From: Lewinella sp. LCG006
GTDB lineage: Bacteria; Bacteroidota; Bacteroidia; Chitinophagales; Saprospiraceae
Direction of reading: 5' to 3'
NCBI RefSeq assembly: GCF_040784935.1
Contig: NZ_CP160680.1
Span: forward strand, 5,375,802-5,439,801
Length of the DNA stretch: 64,000 bases
This document shows, one piece after another, positions 60,712 to 64,000 of this stretch. Each line of letters begins with the position of its first letter. Position 1 is the stretch's first letter. A program made the position numbers and the translations under genes. The notes under the pieces were generated by a model. That model was not told where the DNA came from. It ran no database searches and saw nothing but the letters and a program-made list of their open reading frames with translations.

Positions 60712-60791
60712 CGTTATTGTTTTAGTATGGATCGTGGTCTTCAATAAAATGATGAAGTAGCTTGCCTGTTTTTTTCATGTTGAACACAAAT

Positions 60792-60820
60792 AAAAAACCG
60801 CCCGACGATGTGGGCGGTTT
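60792..60820 (-). terminator. Rho-independent terminator
   Basis: AAACCGCCC (60795-60803) pairs with GGGCGGTTT (60812-60820). On the minus strand the stem is followed by a run of T. It ends the transcript of the gene at 60873-61250 and separates it from the RT-cas operon. Confidence 0.85.
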
Positions 60821-60872
60821 GTGAAAACTAGCGGGTTTTGGGGGGAGCACCCTCGGTTTTAGAACCAGGTAA

Positions 60873-61250
60873 CTAAGATTTTTGTACTTGAAAATAGGGC
60901 GTGGGATGTTTTTTGACAGGCTCCATCCGCTGGTGTTGCTCAAGACAATTGAGGGCAGCTTCCCAATTGTTGTTGAAACTTAGTAAAATGACTTTCAAGC
61001 CGTGAAGGCAAGCGTAGAGCTCTTCGTTAAGGAGCGTTTCCAAGAGGGGCGATTCTTCTTCCTGCCCGTGAAAAAGATAATCATAAATCTGCTTGAGTAC
61101 ACTTGAATCCGCAGGATTTACCTTCATAAGTTCTGGCATGAGCTCATGTAGCCAGGTTGTTAATAGGGGATAATCGAATAAAGCGTGGACACGAGGACCG
61201 GCTCCTTGCCCAAATGGCATAACCAGTTGTTGGTGCTTTTTCGGGTTCAT
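60873..61250 (-). CDS. Hypothetical protein upstream of the RT-cas operon
   Basis: 125 residues, helical by pattern and soluble (MNPKKHQQLVMPFGQGAGPR, YPLLTTWLHELMPELMKVNP, LNEELYACLHGLKVILLSFN). No family recognised. It has its own terminator before the RT gene and a hairpin upstream, so it is probably not part of the CRISPR operon. Confidence 0.7.
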   Translation of the reverse strand: MNPKKHQQLVMPFGQGAGPRVHALFDYPLLTTWLHELMPELMKVNPADSSVLKQIYDYLFHGQEEESPLLETLLNEELYACLHGLKVILLSFNNNWEAALNCLEQHQRMEPVKKHPTPYFQVQKS

Positions 61251-61331
61251 AATAGATTGGTTGAGAATGAGATAATTTATTGATAATGGGTATGCAAAAA
61301 GTTAGTAGTGTGAATAACAAAACAAGGTAAC

Positions 61332-61368
61332 AACACCATCCTGATCGCCTGATGAGCAGGATGGTGTT
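61332..61368 (-). terminator. Stem-loop downstream of sigma factor gene
   Basis: AACACCATCCTG (61332-61343) is exactly complementary to CAGGATGGTGTT (61357-61368), loop 13 nt. It lies 48 bp beyond the sigma factor stop. Only a weak T-rich tail follows. Confidence 0.65.
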
Positions 61369-61416
61369 ACCACTAGGAGCTTATTAACAATGGCATTTTG
61401 TCGCCCGGCCATTTGG

Positions 61417-61962
61417 CTACTCCCGGAAGCCTAGATCTCCCAAATAAGCTTGTAAGTCTTTTTTGATGCGAAAAATCCTTGTCCCGACTGTTTGATGGTT
61501 GAGGCCTACCATTTTGGCAATTTCTTTAGCTTGGTAGCCTTCCAGGTAGTGGACAAAAATTTCGTAGTCCATGGATTTCAATCGCACTTTAACGATACGT
61601 AAAAGATCTTCCAGGGAATATTCTTTTGCCGACTCGTCCTTACCTGTTGCCAAGACTTTCTCCTGGCAGAATTCTTCTTCCCGGATTTTTCGTTTTTGCT
61701 GTTTACGGTTGGTATTGAGTATTTCGTTTTTGATGATCGACATCAAGTACTTAACACCATGCTGTTGATAGCCAGCAAAAATGACCTCCGAGTTAGTTAT
61801 CACCTTCAAGTAGAACATTTGCAGGTAATCGTCTCCTTTTAGCGGGAGGTGAGAAAACCTTTTGGCTACCGAAATGCTGTAAGTCAACAACATTTTATGG
61901 TACTTCCGGTGTAAGCATTCCACCAAATTTTCGGGGGAACCCATTGGTAGTAATTTTGCCAT
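61417..61962 (-). CDS. RNA polymerase sigma-70 family factor (ECF-like)
   Basis: 181 residues. Region 2 (about 25-95: KGDDYLQMFYLKVITN, VKYLMSIIKNEILNTNRKQQ) and region 4 (about 115-175: RLKSMDYEIFVHYLEGYQAKEIAKMVGLNH then QTVGTRIFRIKKDL) are both present. The region 4 helix-turn-helix is typical of small sigma factors. No anti-sigma gene is adjacent. Confidence 0.85.
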   Translation of the reverse strand: MAKLLPMGSPENLVECLHRKYHKMLLTYSISVAKRFSHLPLKGDDYLQMFYLKVITNSEVIFAGYQQHGVKYLMSIIKNEILNTNRKQQKRKIREEEFCQEKVLATGKDESAKEYSLEDLLRIVKVRLKSMDYEIFVHYLEGYQAKEIAKMVGLNHQTVGTRIFRIKKDLQAYLGDLGFRE

Positions 61963-62368
61963 TGTTGTGAAGTGTTTGGTGAAAAACGATTTGCTGTTCG
62001 CTTGTCAGCTTTCACTTATTCAACACAGCTGAGGCCAATGTCTTTTCCAATTCAAGGTGATCTATTTGTTAAGTATTTCTCGCTTTGGCTTAACATTAGA
62101 ATAACATTTTGATTTTCGACTTACGTTGGGTATAAAGTTTGGTGAAAATCAGTTTAGCGTTTTTAATGCTATGCTTGGTCTTTGAAGTTGTAAATAGAGA
62201 GGTTCATTACGCTTCGCAGATAGGGGACGTTACTGAACGACTTTTTTTTTCATCATTGGCGCTGTTTTTTTTAAAAAAAATCATGGTTGTGCCGGGGAAA
62301 AAATAACAGCTCAAAAACATTATCTGAGTGAAGGCGGGGGGATAAGCTTCCCGTGAAAACGAAGTGTC
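61963..62368. other. Divergent intergenic region
   Basis: About 400 AT-rich bases between the minus-strand sigma gene and the plus-strand SPOR gene, so both promoters should be here. The string GGTCTTTGAAGTTGTAAATAG (62174-62194) resembles GGTCTTTGTAGTTGTATATTG upstream of the gene at 46579, possibly a shared promoter-type element. No gene is seen. Confidence 0.45.
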
Positions 62369-62962
62369 ATGATGAATTTAGATCCAGCCACAGCTTTGAA
62401 TCTTATTCTAGGAGGCATCCTTTTGGGAGTAATCATTTTTGCGCGTCTCTTTGCTTTTGCCCTGGGAAACGCCTGGCGACGTGAACGCTACCAGGAACAT
62501 TATAGCACAGGAGCTTCTTTCCGGGGAGGCCTGGAACTATTTGTTCTCTTTGGGATTTTGCTATTGATTTGGTGGAGTTGGGCTGCCCCTAAGGAATCTA
62601 CGTCAGAGACATCTCCTGATTCCTACCACCGTTTAGAATCCTTGATGGAGGTGAGTGAGGGAATTGAGCAGCGCAGTCCCGTACTCTATCTATCGGCGAT
62701 TCCTGTCGAAGAAGATTTTTTTGCTGGTAGCAGTTTTTACTTGCAGGTAGCTGCTTACGAAAATGAACCAGCCGCAACCCTACATTTAGCAAAATTATTA
62801 GAAGCCGGTCATCCCGCAGAAATAAGATTCCCACGGGCGGAAGACGCGCGCTCGTTCTGGCGCGTTTGGATTGGCCCATTTCTCCATCGGGAAGCAGTAG
62901 ATTCCTATCAGCAACAGCATCAATTGAAAGGGTTAATTCGCGAAGAATTCCCTCACTTATAA
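62369..62962 (+). CDS. SPOR-domain membrane protein
   Basis: 197 residues. Two N-terminal transmembrane helices (about 10-32 and 52-70), a linker, and a C-terminal SPOR-type domain (about 120-195: FYLQVAAYENEPAATLHLAK, FWRVWIGPFLHREAVDSYQQ). SPOR domains bind denuded peptidoglycan strands, often at division sites. The domain should lie in the periplasm. A related SPOR gene follows 109 bp downstream. Confidence 0.8.
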   Translation: MMNLDPATALNLILGGILLGVIIFARLFAFALGNAWRRERYQEHYSTGASFRGGLELFVLFGILLLIWWSWAAPKESTSETSPDSYHRLESLMEVSEGIEQRSPVLYLSAIPVEEDFFAGSSFYLQVAAYENEPAATLHLAKLLEAGHPAEIRFPRAEDARSFWRVWIGPFLHREAVDSYQQQHQLKGLIREEFPHL

Positions 62963-63071
62963 GGGACGGAGAAAAAGAAAATAGGTTTATTTCCATCAAA
63001 CTACTAAACGACATTCGCACAAACAACCGGAAAAGGAAAATTCTCTCATTTCATCTTTAAATTCCTTTTCT

Positions 63072-63731
63072 ATGCAATGGATCATCCCTGTTCAGATTCT
63101 TGTCGCCATCATCATCGGCGGCACCGTAGCCCGTTCCCTTAGTGGTGTCATCAGAGCCCTGGTCGTCCGGTCTATTCCCGTGGAAAAACGTCTTTCCGAA
63201 GAAAGCTTTAATATTCAAACCCGGACGAGCACCATTATTGGTGCGGCTGTTGCTTTACTAGTTGCGGGAGGTATTTACTGGGGGATAGAAAGTGTCAAAA
63301 GCTACTTCCCTAAGGAGCCTCTAATGGTAGAAGAACAGACCGTTATTCTGCCCTTCACTCCCCCAACGAAGGAGAAAGATGTGGAAAGTGAAGAAGTGCC
63401 TATTTCTGCTCCTATCACGTCATCACCTGCACAAGCGACTATTCCAGATGCATCGCCAGCAACCAGGCCCACAGCCTACGAGGCATCCGTTCCGATTCAA
63501 ACTGGTAAAGGAACTTACTACCTGCAATTAGGCGCTTATGTGGATGGGACAAAGGCTTTGCGTCATGCACAACGACTCCGCGAGCGTTATGGCAGCCTAT
63601 TGCAAACAGTACAACTGCCAGAAACGACTGGTCCAAACAAAGTACTATTAGGGCCTTTCCTCACCCGGAGGGATGTTGTCCGCTATCGGCAACAACATCA
63701 GCTAAAAGGCTTTGTTCGCCATCTGCCATAG
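63072..63731 (+). CDS. SPOR-domain membrane protein, second copy
   Basis: 219 residues. Two N-terminal helices (about 3-30 and 53-73), a Pro/Thr/Ala-rich periplasmic linker (about 95-140) and a C-terminal SPOR domain (about 143-215: YYLQLGAYVDGTKALRHAQR, KVLLGPFLTRRDVVRYRQQH). The ending QLKGFVRHLP parallels QLKGLIREEFPHL in the preceding gene, so the two are probably paralogues. Confidence 0.82.
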   Translation: MQWIIPVQILVAIIIGGTVARSLSGVIRALVVRSIPVEKRLSEESFNIQTRTSTIIGAAVALLVAGGIYWGIESVKSYFPKEPLMVEEQTVILPFTPPTKEKDVESEEVPISAPITSSPAQATIPDASPATRPTAYEASVPIQTGKGTYYLQLGAYVDGTKALRHAQRLRERYGSLLQTVQLPETTGPNKVLLGPFLTRRDVVRYRQQHQLKGFVRHLP

Positions 63732-64000
63732 ACCTGGAATACGAAAGATTTTACCGGTTGTTTCCTGTGCCTTTCGTTCGCCGCTGCTCCTGTCTTGGGG
63801 TGGCGGTTTTTTAGCTCCATCCTCCGGCTCTTCCGATACGATCCTTGATCTATCGGAACTAGACCTGCGGTGCACGTCCAGCTTCCTCCCGAGGAAGGAG
63901 TGAGACGCAGCGTTGGATGTCATACGCTTTACGGAGACTCATCCTTGTAGGCTAGTTACTCGGTGATGCTACGGGCCACGGCCCGCCCATATCCTCCGCC
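63732..64000. other. Non-coding tail with dispersed repeat piece
   Basis: No gene seen up to the right edge. ACCTGCGGTGCACGT at 63863-63877 repeats 56998-57012 near the CRISPR trailer. GGAGTGAGACGC near 63896 repeats a string near 16693. A weak CCGC/GCGG hairpin followed by TTTTTT near 63790-63810 may terminate the SPOR gene. Confidence 0.4.

Noticed and set aside
60712-60872. Possible retron msr-msd RNA upstream of the retron-like RT
   Set aside because: The space is only about 160 bp, contains a terminator of the upstream gene, and shows no long inverted repeat with flanking a1/a2 arms that I could identify. The RT is linked to cas1-cas2 instead.

Overview
The window looks like chromosomal DNA of a member of the Bacteroidota, most likely class Saprospiria (Lewinella/Haliscomenobacter-like). 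The grounds are a SusC/SusD pair, several secreted proteins with C-terminal type IX secretion (T9SS) sorting domains, LytTR-type regulation, a DUF1501/DUF1800 pair, and promoters of the TAnnTTTG type. No rRNA or tRNA gene was recognised. The species call is an inference from gene content only.

Layout. 1-20 kb is ordinary genome: DUF1501 and DUF1800 secreted proteins, succinate-semialdehyde dehydrogenase, a stand-alone PycTM-like membrane protein, a DUF547 lipoprotein, M6 and M28 peptidases, a SusC/SusD uptake pair and a SNF2 helicase. 20-24 kb holds a CPBP protease and a decayed TPR/LytTR signalling locus with 21-bp-phased LytTR-like sites, then a dead group II intron remnant. 24.1-29.6 kb is a compact minus-strand operon of mostly membrane proteins, including two DUF4407-type coiled-coil proteins and a transglutaminase-like protein; I cannot assign it to a known system. 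29.8-39.9 kb is a defence island: a type I restriction-modification system (HsdR, HsdM, HsdS) followed by an overlapping pair of DUF262 proteins, the first a GmrSD-like DUF262-DUF1524 fusion. 40-47.9 kb holds a membrane-anchored LytTR protein, TPR and T9SS proteins, and an AT-rich gene with a possible TIR/deoxyribosyltransferase-like C-terminus. 48-49.7 kb is a split HipA toxin-antitoxin locus of HipBST type.

50-56.7 kb looks like the control and replication core of an integrated plasmid or phage. A minus-strand XRE repressor faces small HTH genes and a replication-initiator-like gene. Next come small genes whose DNA is saturated with short repeated words. Three arrays with different words lie one after another: GTATCCTGA inside the initiator-like gene, CGGACA through an HTH plus transmembrane gene and into the next gene, and GGTAATT/AATTACC through two further membrane-protein genes. 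The words occur in several reading frames and on both strands, and they cross gene borders, so they look like DNA-level sites. I regard this as the strongest candidate for something undescribed.

56.7-60.8 kb is a CRISPR locus: tandem degenerate units, a 12-repeat array, a probable leader, then cas2, cas1 and a retron-like reverse transcriptase in one minus-strand operon with no effector gene in the window. 61-64 kb returns to ordinary genes: a hypothetical protein, a sigma factor and two SPOR-domain membrane proteins.
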